Shown: positions 25,539 to 34,642, counted from the stretch's first letter. The stretch: 60,863 nt of DNA from Ignavibacteriota bacterium (GCA_003170475.1 PMZI01000026.1:66308-127170); one strand, 5' to 3'. Program-made: numbers and translations. Notes: generated by a model not told the origin, from the sequence alone.

Positions 25539-27836
25539 ATGAACAGAAGAATCCGACTCCTCTTCATCTGCTTCGTGTCTGTCACGGCCACACTCATAGC
25601 CGGCGATCCCACATTCTACGTCAAGAAATCGACCTGGCATGAAACCATCCGTTTGTCATTAGAATCCTTGTTGAAACAGCGAGGCAGTGATCTTGAATTC
25701 CGCCAGAGAATTCTCGGTCCGTGGTTTTCGATTGGTCCATTCATCGCAAAGGGGGGCAGCGCTTTCTCTGAGGTTTTCGAGCCGGAGCAGGAAATCGATC
25801 TATCAAAATCGTATCGCGGTTTGCAATGGCAGAAGAAGGCGGATTGGTCCGACGGGCGCGTGATTGACCTCGGAAAGGAGACCAAATGCGCCACGTACAT
25901 GATGAGAATCATCACCGTACTCAACGACACAATACTCCCAGCTTCTCTTGGCAGTGACGATGGGATCAAGGTGTGGGTCAACGGGACTGAAATCTTCAGA
26001 AATGATGTGTCCCGCGGGTGTGAGCCAGACCAGGAAAAGATTGACCTTGTGTTGAAAAAGGGAGAGAACCGATTCCTCATGAAGGTCAACAACGGTGATG
26101 GTGCTTATGCGTTCTACTTCCGGCTAGAGGATGCAGGCATGAACGCTGTTTGGAAACTGCTGAAGCACGATTTCACAGACAAGAAGAGCATCCGGGAAAT
26201 GGAATGGGAGGTCAAAGACAGCATATGGGCCGCTGAATGGAAGCCCGGCGATTTTGCAGAACTTGCTCGGCGATACGTCGCTGGGTCAATGTTCGACACT
26301 CCGAAAGGAATGGAGCGGGCAAAAGGTATGGCAGCAAAGGCCAAGACGACCGAGGAATTGAGCAAGCTCCGGAGCGCGTATCTTCATACGCATGAGGCCA
26401 ACGTCACGCCGTTTGTGCTAACGCCACAACCTTCGCCTCGCCCCCAAATTCATGGGCCGAAGGTATTTGGCGTTCGGCCGGGCAATCCATTCCTCTTCAC
26501 GATTGCAGCGACCGGACAGCGGCCGATGGAGTTCGCGGCAGAAGGCCTTCCCGCCGGGCTGAGCCTCGACAAATATACGGGCCAAATTACAGGAGTGGCA
26601 CTGGAGAAAGGAAGCAGCGTTGTCATCCTCAAAGCAAAAAATGCCCTGGGGATGTCAACAAGACCATTCAAAATCGTTGTCGGAGATCAAATCGTACTGA
26701 CTCCGGCTCTTGGCTGGAATAGCTGGAATTGTTTCGCGAACGCTGTCGATGACAGCAAAGTCCGCTCGGCTGCAGACGCGATGGTGAAGAGCGGCCTGAT
26801 CAATCACGGATGGACATTCATCAACATCGATGACTGTTGGGAGATCAAACCTCAGACAGATGATCCGATGCTCAAAGGTGTGCCTCGTAATGAGAAAGGG
26901 ATGATCAACACGAACAAGAAATTCCCTGATATGAAGGCGTTGAGCGACTACATCCACTCCAAAGGACTAAAGATGGGGATTTACTCATCACCGGGTCCAT
27001 TGACGTGTGCTGAATTCACCGCGAGCTATCAAAACGAAGAAAGAGACGCACAACAGTACGCTGAGTGGGGCATCGATTACTTGAAATATGATTGGTGTTC
27101 GTATGGCAGTATTGCAAAAGACAAGAGCCTGCCGGAATTGCAGAAGCCGTACACTGTCATGCGCTCCGCGCTTGACAAAGTGAAGCGCGACATCGTCTTC
27201 AGCCTGTGTCAGTACGGAATGGGAGATGTGTGGAAATGGGGAGGAGACGTTGGCGGCAACAGCTGGCGCACGACCGGTGACATCACTGATACCTGGGAGA
27301 GCATGACTGAAATTGGTTTTTCGCAGGCTGGACACGAACTCTATGCGAAACCCGGAAACTGGAATGACCCAGATATGCTTGTTGTCGGCAAAGTCGGATG
27401 GGGACCGCAACTCCATCCAACGAAATTGTCGCCGAATGAACAATACACGCACATCTCTCTCTGGTGTTTGCTGGCCTCTCCGCTTCTCATCGGCTGCGAT
27501 ATGACTCAGATGGATGATTTCACTTTGAACTTGCTCACGAATGACGAAGTGCTCGATGTCAGTCAGGACCCATTAGGCAAACAAGCTGGCCGGGTTCTCA
27601 AGGATGGCGATCTTGAGGTGTGGGCGAAGGACATGGAAGATGGATCGAAGTCAGTCGGCTTATTCAATCGGGGTCCCTGGAAGTCAGAGATTAAAGTCCG
27701 CTGGAGCGACCTGGGAATCAAAGGGAAGCAGGTGGTGCGCGACCTTTGGCGACAGAAGGACCTTGGCAAGTTTAGCAATGAGTTCAAGGCCTCTGTTCCT
27801 CGGCACGGAGTCGTTCTGGTGAAAATTGCTCGTTAA
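25539..27836 (+). CDS. Secreted GH27 alpha-galactosidase with N-terminal accessory domains
   Basis: 765 residues, ATG preceded by AAGGAGGA. Signal peptide about 1-21. About 50-215 is a beta-sandwich like a PA14/sugar-binding module (LGSDDGIKVWVNG). About 310-385 is an Ig-like putative cadherin (He_PIG) domain. About 388-765 is the GH27 catalytic barrel plus C-terminal sandwich, beginning PALGWNSWN. Nucleophile D518 lies in YLKYDWC and acid/base D581 in WRTTGDITD. It removes terminal alpha-galactose, or beta-arabinopyranose in some members. It follows the GH76-like gene by 130 nt. Confidence 0.92.
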   Translation: MNRRIRLLFICFVSVTATLIAGDPTFYVKKSTWHETIRLSLESLLKQRGSDLEFRQRILGPWFSIGPFIAKGGSAFSEVFEPEQEIDLSKSYRGLQWQKKADWSDGRVIDLGKETKCATYMMRIITVLNDTILPASLGSDDGIKVWVNGTEIFRNDVSRGCEPDQEKIDLVLKKGENRFLMKVNNGDGAYAFYFRLEDAGMNAVWKLLKHDFTDKKSIREMEWEVKDSIWAAEWKPGDFAELARRYVAGSMFDTPKGMERAKGMAAKAKTTEELSKLRSAYLHTHEANVTPFVLTPQPSPRPQIHGPKVFGVRPGNPFLFTIAATGQRPMEFAAEGLPAGLSLDKYTGQITGVALEKGSSVVILKAKNALGMSTRPFKIVVGDQIVLTPALGWNSWNCFANAVDDSKVRSAADAMVKSGLINHGWTFINIDDCWEIKPQTDDPMLKGVPRNEKGMINTNKKFPDMKALSDYIHSKGLKMGIYSSPGPLTCAEFTASYQNEERDAQQYAEWGIDYLKYDWCSYGSIAKDKSLPELQKPYTVMRSALDKVKRDIVFSLCQYGMGDVWKWGGDVGGNSWRTTGDITDTWESMTEIGFSQAGHELYAKPGNWNDPDMLVVGKVGWGPQLHPTKLSPNEQYTHISLWCLLASPLLIGCDMTQMDDFTLNLLTNDEVLDVSQDPLGKQAGRVLKDGDLEVWAKDMEDGSKSVGLFNRGPWKSEIKVRWSDLGIKGKQVVRDLWRQKDLGKFSNEFKASVPRHGVVLVKIAR

Positions 27837-27868
27837 AAAAGGCAAAGTGACGAGCAATGCATGTTTGA

Positions 27869-27926
27869 AGAAACCTCAGTAATCTGTTAGCGACAGATAA
27901 CAATGATGATACCTTGTGAGGTTTCT
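27869..27926 (+). promoter_or_regulatory. Nested stem-loop overlapping the ORF6N ribosome-binding site
   Basis: A 10-bp perfect outer stem (AGAAACCTCA at 27869-27878 with TGAGGTTTCT at 27917-27926) encloses a second perfect 6-bp hairpin (ATCTGT/ACAGAT, 27882-27898). The outer right arm contains the GAGG that would serve as Shine-Dalgarno for the ATG at 27928. The folded RNA would hide that site; alternatively the DNA cruciform is an operator. Confidence 0.55.
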
Positions 27927-27927
27927 C

Positions 27928-28521
27928 ATGCCCGGAAAGCGTACGACCAATATCGTAGCGACCCGTGTGGATACGCTTATTCTTCTCGTCAGAGGCGAGC
28001 GCGTCATCCTCGATTCAGATCTCGCTTCCGTTTACGGTGTTTCCACAAAACGGCTCAATGAACAAGTGAGACGCAACTCAAAACGATTCCCAGTGGATTT
28101 CTGTTTTCGGCTGACTCGGCGTGAAGCAAATGAGATCCGCTCACAGATAGTAACCGGATCATTGCGGTCCTCAAGTATGCGGTCGCAATTTGCGACCGCA
28201 TCAAGACGGAACGCTCGGTTCCTCCCTTATGCATTCACTGAGTACGGCGCAATAATGGCGGCCAATGTCCTCAACAGTCCCCGCGCCGTGAATATGAGTG
28301 TTTTCGTTGTACGCGCTTTCATCAAGATACGACGAATGCTTATGGCAACCCGAGAAATGACAACAAAGCTTCAGGAGTTGGAGAGTAAACTCACGGAACG
28401 GCTGGATACTCACGAGCGAGGGATTCTCTATCTCGTTGAAGAGATCCGAAAGCTCATGAATCCGCCGGCGTTGCCGGAGCCGAAAAAGCGTCCAATCGGT
28501 TTTGGCAGAGATAATGCCTAG
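27928..28521 (+). CDS. ORF6N-domain DNA-binding protein
   Basis: 197 residues from ATG 27928 (6 nt after GAGG); a GTG at 27916 in the same frame is inside the stem and less likely. Residues about 8-110 match the ORF6N domain (PF10543): VILDSDLASVYGV, RFPVDFCFRLT and LPYAFTEYGAIMAANVLNS. A coiled coil spans about 130-175. ORF6N proteins occur in phages and, widely, in bacterial accessory regions; their role is DNA binding of unknown specificity. The short motif RSQ-x-x-T-x-S occurs twice in a row (about residues 72-80 and 87-95). No other phage genes are nearby. It stands alone between an alpha-galactosidase and a peptidase. Confidence 0.88.
   Translation: MPGKRTTNIVATRVDTLILLVRGERVILDSDLASVYGVSTKRLNEQVRRNSKRFPVDFCFRLTRREANEIRSQIVTGSLRSSSMRSQFATASRRNARFLPYAFTEYGAIMAANVLNSPRAVNMSVFVVRAFIKIRRMLMATREMTTKLQELESKLTERLDTHERGILYLVEEIRKLMNPPALPEPKKRPIGFGRDNA
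28177..28201. repeat. 25-bp near-perfect palindrome inside the ORF6N gene
   Basis: Two 12-bp arms (ATGCGGTCGCAA and its exact complement) meet at a single central T (28189). It encodes part of the second RSQ-x-x-T-x-S motif. Confidence 0.75.
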
Positions 28522-28568
28522 CTTCACAGAATAAACCTGGAGACCACTTTTCTTCAAAGGGAGTATGC

Positions 28569-30281
28569 ATGCAAAAGATGCTTTCGATGCTGTCATTTGG
28601 ATTAGCGTTGTCGCTTTCCTGCGTGCTTGCTCAACCCAAACCTCCCACATTCACCCGTGCTGATACTCTCAGAGGGATGCTTTCGCCCGAAAGGACTTGT
28701 TATGATCTCACATATTATCACCTCGACGTCAAGGTCAATCCTGCTGACCAGTCGGTTCGTGGATCGAACGACATCTACTTCAGGGTCATGAGTGCATTCA
28801 GCAGAATGCAGATTGACCTCTTCAAGAACATGGAAATAGAGAAGATCGTCCTTGATGACCGATCGCCCGCGCCGTTTACCCGCGAATTCAACGCCGTTTT
28901 CGTTAATCTCCCGAAAACCCTTGACAAGGGTTCCATGCACCACATCAAGATCTTCTATGGAGGCATTCCTACAGTGGCTTCCAGGCCTCCCTGGGATGGA
29001 GGCTTGACTTGGGCGAAGGATTCTTCCGGCAATCCATGGGTCGTGGTCACGTGCCAGGGGACGGGAGCGAGCCTTTGGTGGCCGAACAAAGATCACCAGG
29101 CGAATAAGCCGGACAGTATGCTCATCAGCATTGCTGTTCCCAAGGGACTCACGGATATCTCGAACGGGCGCCTTCGTACGATCACGCAACTTCCCAGTGG
29201 ATGGACTCGCTATGATTGGTTTGTCAGCTATCCAATCAACAACTATTGCGTCACGATCAACGTTGGTAAATACGCGCACTTCAGCGATACGTATGGGGCC
29301 AATCCCGCGTTGACGCTGGACTACTACGTTCTGCCGCAAAACCTGGAACGGGCAAAGAAAACGTTCGAGCAGGTCAAGCCGATGATGGCGGCATACGAGA
29401 AGTACTTCGGCAAGTATCCATTCTATCGGGATGGGTACAAACTCATCGAGTGCCCTCATACGGGAATGGAGCATCAGAGTGCAGTCGCCTACGGAAATCT
29501 CTGGCTCGGCGGCTATCGCGGGTTTGCTCCGTCGGCCGTTGGCTTAAAATTTGATTTCATCATCATCCACGAGAGCGCACATGAATGGTGGGGAAATGGT
29601 GTCACATCCAAAGATGTTGCCGACATGTGGATTCACGAGAGCTTCGGAGCCTATGCAGAGGCGCTCTTTGTCGAAGACCAATGGGGATATGACGAAGCCT
29701 TGAAGTACATCAACGGTAAGAAGCCGAACGTTCGAAACACTGAGCCCATCATCGGGAAGTACGGCGTCCAGAATGAGGGCTCCGGAGACATGTACGATAA
29801 GGGACAACTTGTTTTGAACACGCTTCGCAGTGTCATCGACAATGATTCTCTCTGGTTCTCGATCCTCAAAGGACTCATGGAGAAGTTCCATTACACGACG
29901 ATCGCGGCCGAGGATGTCGTTGGGTTCGTGAATGAAAAGACGGGCAAGGACTACAATTATTTCTTCAACCAGTACCTCAGGTCCACGAAGGTTCCTCAGC
30001 TTGAGGTGAGTTTGACGTTCAAAGGTGATTCGGTGATGGCGACATATCGATGGAATGCCGACGCTCAGGAGTTCCGCATGCCGGTGAAGGTGACCACTGC
30101 GCCCGGCAAGTTCGAGTTCATTTATCCGACAACGAGTTGGCAGCGGATGAACGTTGCATGGATGGAACCCGCCGACTTCAGAGTGGACGAGAGTCGGTTC
30201 TACGTCAATTTGAGATTGAGTTGGCGATACATGGATCCAAGATTGCAGTCCGGCGGAAATCGAAGAGGGTCATGGTTCTAG
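28569..30281 (+). CDS. Secreted M1-family zinc metallopeptidase
   Basis: 570 residues, ATG after AAGGGAG. Signal peptide about 1-21. H334-E335-x2-H338 followed 18 residues later by E357 is the HExxH-x18-E zinc site of M1 aminopeptidases. GMEHQSAVAYG (near 298-308) replaces the usual GAMEN exopeptidase loop, as in several bacterial members. Y in SGDMYDKGQ is the likely transition-state Tyr. At 570 residues it lacks the long C-terminal helical domain of classical aminopeptidase N. Likely an exported peptidase for peptide nutrition. Confidence 0.9.
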   Translation: MQKMLSMLSFGLALSLSCVLAQPKPPTFTRADTLRGMLSPERTCYDLTYYHLDVKVNPADQSVRGSNDIYFRVMSAFSRMQIDLFKNMEIEKIVLDDRSPAPFTREFNAVFVNLPKTLDKGSMHHIKIFYGGIPTVASRPPWDGGLTWAKDSSGNPWVVVTCQGTGASLWWPNKDHQANKPDSMLISIAVPKGLTDISNGRLRTITQLPSGWTRYDWFVSYPINNYCVTINVGKYAHFSDTYGANPALTLDYYVLPQNLERAKKTFEQVKPMMAAYEKYFGKYPFYRDGYKLIECPHTGMEHQSAVAYGNLWLGGYRGFAPSAVGLKFDFIIIHESAHEWWGNGVTSKDVADMWIHESFGAYAEALFVEDQWGYDEALKYINGKKPNVRNTEPIIGKYGVQNEGSGDMYDKGQLVLNTLRSVIDNDSLWFSILKGLMEKFHYTTIAAEDVVGFVNEKTGKDYNYFFNQYLRSTKVPQLEVSLTFKGDSVMATYRWNADAQEFRMPVKVTTAPGKFEFIYPTTSWQRMNVAWMEPADFRVDESRFYVNLRLSWRYMDPRLQSGGNRRGSWF

Positions 30282-30397
30282 CCCGAATCCGAAAGGACTC
30301 TTTTTCAGCAGGATCAGTATGACACAACCCGGGCTGAATATTCTCATCGATGTTGGCTAACAAAGCTAGTGACATTACAAATCGGGGTGTCAAGACC

Positions 30398-30748
30398 ATG
30401 TCCCAAAACAATATTCCTTTCCAGGTACTCGATTGGTCCCGGATCGATAACGTCGAGCACCCGGGACAAACGGGTTTAGCGCTTTGGAAAACGCTCCAAC
30501 TTCCGGGTCTGAGAATCCGGATAGTGACCTATTCTCAAGGGTATCTGGCTGATCACTGGTGTCAGAAGGGGCACATCGTTCATTGCCTTGAGGGTGAACT
30601 CACCACAGAACATGAAAATGGTGAGCGGTATGTCCTGAGGAAAGGGATGACATACGTTGTATCGGACAATCTGAGCAATCACCGTTCTGTTGCCGAAGGG
30701 GAGGTGAAACTCTTGATTGTGGACGGCGATTTCTTGGCGTCGAAGTGA
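30398..30748 (+). CDS. Small cupin of the 'DHCW motif' family
   Basis: 116 residues, cytoplasmic. D52-H53-W54-C55 and the following GHIVHCLEGEL strand are the family signature; the remainder is a single cupin barrel ending IVDGDFL. Here the order is D-H-W-C. Function in the family is unknown; a metal site is plausible from the His residues. The chosen ATG has GGGGTG about 9 nt upstream; an in-frame ATG at 30350 has poorer context. It follows the M1 peptidase by 116 nt and is probably a separate unit. Confidence 0.8.
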   Translation: MSQNNIPFQVLDWSRIDNVEHPGQTGLALWKTLQLPGLRIRIVTYSQGYLADHWCQKGHIVHCLEGELTTEHENGERYVLRKGMTYVVSDNLSNHRSVAEGEVKLLIVDGDFLASK

Positions 30749-30895
30749 AATCAAAGGAGGTGCTCAGGCCGTGTGGATCTCTGCTTGAAGTCAGTGAGAC
30801 AAATCAAGCCCTCGCCGATTTCGTTCGCCAAGTGTTCCTAAAGTAGCAAGCGCTATCCAAGCCACTCTCATAATCTTTACAGGAGGACTTCGTCC

Positions 30896-31300
30896 ATGGA
30901 AGTGCACGTAAACTACCTTGCTGTGTTCGTCGCAGCGCTCGCAAACTATCTGATCGCTACCGTCTGGTACGCCGTTGTCTTTGGCAGCCTATGGAAGAGG
31001 CTCACAGGCATCACTGAAATGAAACCGGTCCCCATGAATATGGTTTTGGTCTTTATCGGATCACTGGTAATGAGTTTTGTTCTGATGCACTCGATCGCAT
31101 TCGGCAATGCATATGTGAATACAAGCGGTGTTGCCGGTGGCCTTATGGGCGGTTTCTTCAGCTGGTTGGGATTTATCGCTCCTGTAACCATGACGAATGT
31201 GATATATGAAAAGAGGCCCTGGAAGCTTTGGATCCTCGACAATGCATTCTGGCTCCTCTCCCTCCTTGTCATGGGAACGATCTTGTCGGTGTGGCAATAG
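30896..31300 (+). CDS. DUF1761 family membrane protein
   Basis: 134 residues with four predicted helices (about 8-28, 50-70, 80-105, 112-132), preceded by AGGAGG. The VNYLAVFVAALANYLIATVWY start and SLWKRLTG loop match DUF1761. No function is known. An isochorismatase-like gene starts 28 nt later and a GNAT gene 3 nt after that, so the three may form one operon. Confidence 0.85.
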   Translation: MEVHVNYLAVFVAALANYLIATVWYAVVFGSLWKRLTGITEMKPVPMNMVLVFIGSLVMSFVLMHSIAFGNAYVNTSGVAGGLMGGFFSWLGFIAPVTMTNVIYEKRPWKLWILDNAFWLLSLLVMGTILSVWQ

Positions 31301-31328
31301 CAAAACTCAAAGCGACCAGAGCTAAACA

Positions 31329-31895
31329 GTGCAGAGACTTCCGAAGAATACGACGCTCATCTTGATCGATCTTCAAAAGGCGATCGATGATCCCTCTTGG
31401 GGTGTACGCAATAACCCCGGGGCTGAGTCGAACGTGGAGCGGCTGCTTGCGCACTGGCGGGTGAACGGCATGCCCGTCATCCATGTCCGCCATGTTTCCA
31501 GTCTGTCAGAATCCACATATCGGGATGGACAGGACGGAGTGAAGTTCAAGGAGATTGCGCAGCCTCACCCCGGGGAAACTATTCTTACCAAACATGTTTG
31601 CACCGCATTCATCGGGACGGATCTCGAAGCGAGATTGCGGGGGTCGGGTTGCGGGGATGTGGTGATTGTGGGAGTCATCACCAACAATTCTGTCGAGTCG
31701 ACTGCAAGGGCCTCGGGTGACCTGGGTTTCCGCACGATCGTGGTGTCTGATGCGACATTTACCTTTGGGCGGAGAGACTTCGATGGATGCCTTCACACTG
31801 CTGAAGAAGTTCACGCGATGTCTTTGGGAAATCTCGAGGGTGAGTACGCTCAGATTTGTACTACGGACCAGGTTCTCGGGATGGCGGGAGCTTAG
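31329..31895 (+). CDS. Isochorismatase-like hydrolase with Ser at the nucleophile position
   Basis: 188 residues, GTG start with weak ribosome-binding site. The Rossmann-like isochorismatase fold is clear: D14 in LILIDLQ, K88 in ILTKHVCTAFIGTDL and the VVIVGVITNNSVESTA strand-helix. In cysteine-hydrolase members that last motif carries the nucleophilic Cys (T-x-x-C-V); here the position is Ser (S121). It may be a divergent hydrolase using Ser or a non-catalytic relative, or act like isochorismatases proper, which also lack Cys. The GNAT gene starts 3 nt after the stop. Confidence 0.85.
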   Translation: MQRLPKNTTLILIDLQKAIDDPSWGVRNNPGAESNVERLLAHWRVNGMPVIHVRHVSSLSESTYRDGQDGVKFKEIAQPHPGETILTKHVCTAFIGTDLEARLRGSGCGDVVIVGVITNNSVESTARASGDLGFRTIVVSDATFTFGRRDFDGCLHTAEEVHAMSLGNLEGEYAQICTTDQVLGMAGA

Positions 31896-31898
31896 ACG

Positions 31899-32447
31899 AT
31901 GCGGGATATCAAGAGATTCACGAACCGTCTCATCCTCATTGCCGCCACGGTTGACCACCTTCGAGCCGAGCTTGTTTCACCGGGCCAACTGGGCATTCTG
32001 CTCGAAACTGAGGTCCCGGAAGGCTGGCCGCCGGGTGAATATGATGAAGGGGCTCAGAAATTCTTTCTCGATCAATTGAATCTGGGCGGTGCCGAAATGG
32101 TTGGATGGTCTGTATGGTATGCAGTTCTTCGTCGAGGTTCTCAGAAGGCGGGTCCGCTGATCGCATCGGGGGGATTCCTTGGCCCGCCCGATGAAGCCGG
32201 GGAAGTTGAAATCGGATACTCTGTGCTTCCGGACTGGCGAGGCAACGGCTACGTGACCGAGATGGTAGATGAATTAGTCAGGTATGCATTCGAGGATGCT
32301 CGCGTGCGACGCATCATTGCACATACGACAAGTCAGAATCCTGGTTCATTCAAGGTTCTCGAGCATCTGGGTTTCCATGACTCGGGAGTGCGTCATGATC
32401 CTTTGACCATCGAGTACGAATTGCACCGTGAACAAGCGCACGCATGA
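31899..32447 (+). CDS. GNAT-family N-acetyltransferase
   Basis: 182 residues. EIGYSVLPDWRGNGYVTEMV (about 105-124) is the acetyl-CoA-binding motif A with the R/Q-x-x-G-x-G/A pattern (WRGNGY). The following helix and NPGSFKVLEHLGF belong to motif B. This form resembles RimJ/RimL-type small-molecule or ribosomal-protein acetyltransferases. Substrate unknown. It lies in the same run as the isochorismatase-like gene. Confidence 0.85.
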   Translation: MRDIKRFTNRLILIAATVDHLRAELVSPGQLGILLETEVPEGWPPGEYDEGAQKFFLDQLNLGGAEMVGWSVWYAVLRRGSQKAGPLIASGGFLGPPDEAGEVEIGYSVLPDWRGNGYVTEMVDELVRYAFEDARVRRIIAHTTSQNPGSFKVLEHLGFHDSGVRHDPLTIEYELHREQAHA

Positions 32448-32522
32448 CATGCGCTCATCTACTGATTCACCTTACCAACGTCTCTTCCACGAAAAATTCT
32501 CAGTAATACCTAAGGAGAAACA

Positions 32523-34586
32523 ATGAAATCTCTCATTCTCAGTGTCGTGGTGTCGCTTGTGGCCTTGACAGGTGTCTCAGCGCAGGATATGGCTTTCCAG
32601 GGGAAGTGGAACTTGATCAAAGAAGGGAGTTCTGATCTTGACTATTTCCGATCCATGACGGTTCAGTTCACCGTGAAGCAGGATGAAATCACTCTCGTCA
32701 AAGAGTTTGGGCCAAGAAGAAAATGCTCGGAAACGCTGGTTCTGAAAACTAATGGTGCAAAGAACACGGTGACTGTGACGGATGGGACCTTCATGTCCAA
32801 TCTGTACATGGGATTGAAGATTCCACCGCATGCAAAGAAGGAAGTCACGGCTACATGGGTAAAATCAAACATCCTGGCAATGCACGAAAGCTACGCCATT
32901 GCAGGCTCTCAAGGTACGAAACAGCTCGAGGTTGACAACACGTTCGAGCTCTCTTCCGACAAGGACATTCTCACATATAAAATAATGCGGAGCAGCAGAA
33001 AGATCGGTTCGGAATTGACCTATGTCTTCAAGAAGGCGGACGCAAATAATGCATACGTGTATCAAATGAGTGACGACTGGGACATTCGTTCCGCCCTCGG
33101 CACGCAAGCTTGTTTCATCTCCCTCCAAGGCATTGTCAATGAAACAAAACCAAATTTGTATTTCGTATTCGGGCCTAAGTACCCCTTCAATTACACGGGG
33201 GAGCTCTTCACGTATCTGGAGAAGCAGCGACACTACTCCTTCACACGGCTCAGTTCGCTGGAGCAGGCACTTCAAATCTTCAAACAACAAATCAAGGGGT
33301 ACATCGTTTGGGACAAGAACGTTCGTACTTCCTTGATCGTCGCCTACACACTTGCCGGACTCGAGAAGGGAATTGTGATTCCAGAAGACCTGATCCCGCT
33401 TGCCGAACGCCTGGGATTGAAACAAATCGAGGATTTTAGGGGCAGGTTCTCCGGAAAAACAGATTATGAGATCTATACATGGGCGTATCAACAGTATTGG
33501 CAGAGATGCTCAAGGGATCTCATCGTCTGGCTCGGAGGGGATCATGGTTCGCTGATGTTGCCGGCTGTAGCCGACTATGGAATGACGAAGAAGGCATTCT
33601 TCACAGACCTCTCGTCGCGGGAAACCGATACGCTGGAGTACGGCTTGACGAACAAGTTGCTCTCGGACATGAAATCCCTCAGCCAGGTCATGGGGTGGCA
33701 TTCGTATAAGAAAGACCTCGAAGAAGAATGGGTCACCCTCACCTCATCTCACGCTCTTTCAGTCGAGGGATTAAATTCTTTGCCCAATACAAGTTTCTTG
33801 TATCGCGTTCCGCCGACACCTGGCTTCAGATTCAAGAACAATCACAATATTCAACCGGGGAAGAAATACACCCCCGAGAAGAAAGTCTATCTCGCATTGG
33901 TACAAACCGATGGGCTTGGCATTGGAGCATGGGTGAAGCCGGGAAGAGGTTCGATCCCCTACGCATGGGAAGTGTCGATGAAATTCAAGTACATGTCTCC
34001 GGCGATGATGGAATACTTCTATTCGCAGGCAACGCCGAACGATTACTTCATTGGCGCCCTTTCGGGTTCTTCCTATATGTATCCCAAGGCATTCCCAAAG
34101 AAATGGCTTCCAAAAGAAATTGAGAATGCCAAGAGCCTGATGGATTCACTCGATCTCAAGGTGTTTGAAATCATGGATTATTCTGCCGACAAGACAGAAG
34201 CAGGAAACAACGAGCTGACAAAAGAGATTGTTGATGCCTATTACACGGGGATGCCGAGCGTGATCGGCTTCCTGAATGGATATTTTGCCTCACATACGTT
34301 TGCTGTGAAGGACAAACGGCCTTTCATCTCGTACGATTACTACCTATCAGGAGAAAAGCCGGAAGCCGAAGCTGCCGCTGACCTCGAAGAGCTTGCCGCT
34401 CTAAACAATGATCGACCCTATTTTCTGCTCGTCCATGTGAGAGAATACAGTGACGTCGCGAGAGTGAAATCGATCTGCGATAGGCTGGGCTCCCAGTTCG
34501 AGGTAGTACCTCTGGACGTGTTCCTCAAACTCGCTGGAGAGAACCCGACCTTCAAGGAAAGATATATGGGTACAGACATCAAGTGA
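32523..34586 (+). CDS. Secreted GxGYxYP-domain putative glycoside hydrolase
   Basis: 687 residues, ATG after AAGGAG. Signal peptide about 1-20. An N-terminal lipocalin/beta-sandwich-like region (about 22-175) precedes a TIM-barrel-like GxGYxYP region (PF14323, about 180-680). The defining motif appears as G-S-S-Y-M-Y-P near residue 517, with the second Gly replaced by Ser. The family is thought to act on carbohydrates but activity is not established. A QTDGLGIGAWV strand near 461 fits the family core. It stands apart from the glycosidase clusters by several kilobases. Confidence 0.78.
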   Translation: MKSLILSVVVSLVALTGVSAQDMAFQGKWNLIKEGSSDLDYFRSMTVQFTVKQDEITLVKEFGPRRKCSETLVLKTNGAKNTVTVTDGTFMSNLYMGLKIPPHAKKEVTATWVKSNILAMHESYAIAGSQGTKQLEVDNTFELSSDKDILTYKIMRSSRKIGSELTYVFKKADANNAYVYQMSDDWDIRSALGTQACFISLQGIVNETKPNLYFVFGPKYPFNYTGELFTYLEKQRHYSFTRLSSLEQALQIFKQQIKGYIVWDKNVRTSLIVAYTLAGLEKGIVIPEDLIPLAERLGLKQIEDFRGRFSGKTDYEIYTWAYQQYWQRCSRDLIVWLGGDHGSLMLPAVADYGMTKKAFFTDLSSRETDTLEYGLTNKLLSDMKSLSQVMGWHSYKKDLEEEWVTLTSSHALSVEGLNSLPNTSFLYRVPPTPGFRFKNNHNIQPGKKYTPEKKVYLALVQTDGLGIGAWVKPGRGSIPYAWEVSMKFKYMSPAMMEYFYSQATPNDYFIGALSGSSYMYPKAFPKKWLPKEIENAKSLMDSLDLKVFEIMDYSADKTEAGNNELTKEIVDAYYTGMPSVIGFLNGYFASHTFAVKDKRPFISYDYYLSGEKPEAEAAADLEELAALNNDRPYFLLVHVREYSDVARVKSICDRLGSQFEVVPLDVFLKLAGENPTFKERYMGTDIK

Positions 34587-34642
34587 GTATGTAAATCTGC
34601 GTACGTCGCAAGGAAGCATTCCTTCAACTGGGTGGATTCGGT

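Noticed and set aside
27916-28521. Prophage or transposon island around the ORF6N gene
   Set aside because: No integrase, capsid, terminase, transposase or attachment repeats are near; the flanking genes are ordinary metabolic genes.
28602-29474. 290-codon antisense open frame opposite the M1 peptidase
   Set aside because: No domain, no ribosome-binding site, wholly within the peptidase gene.
30749-30895. Strong AAAGGAGGTG Shine-Dalgarno-like site near 30754 with no gene behind it
   Set aside because: The only nearby start (GTG about 11 nt on) opens a five-codon frame. I see no supported small gene; it could be a chance match or a relic.
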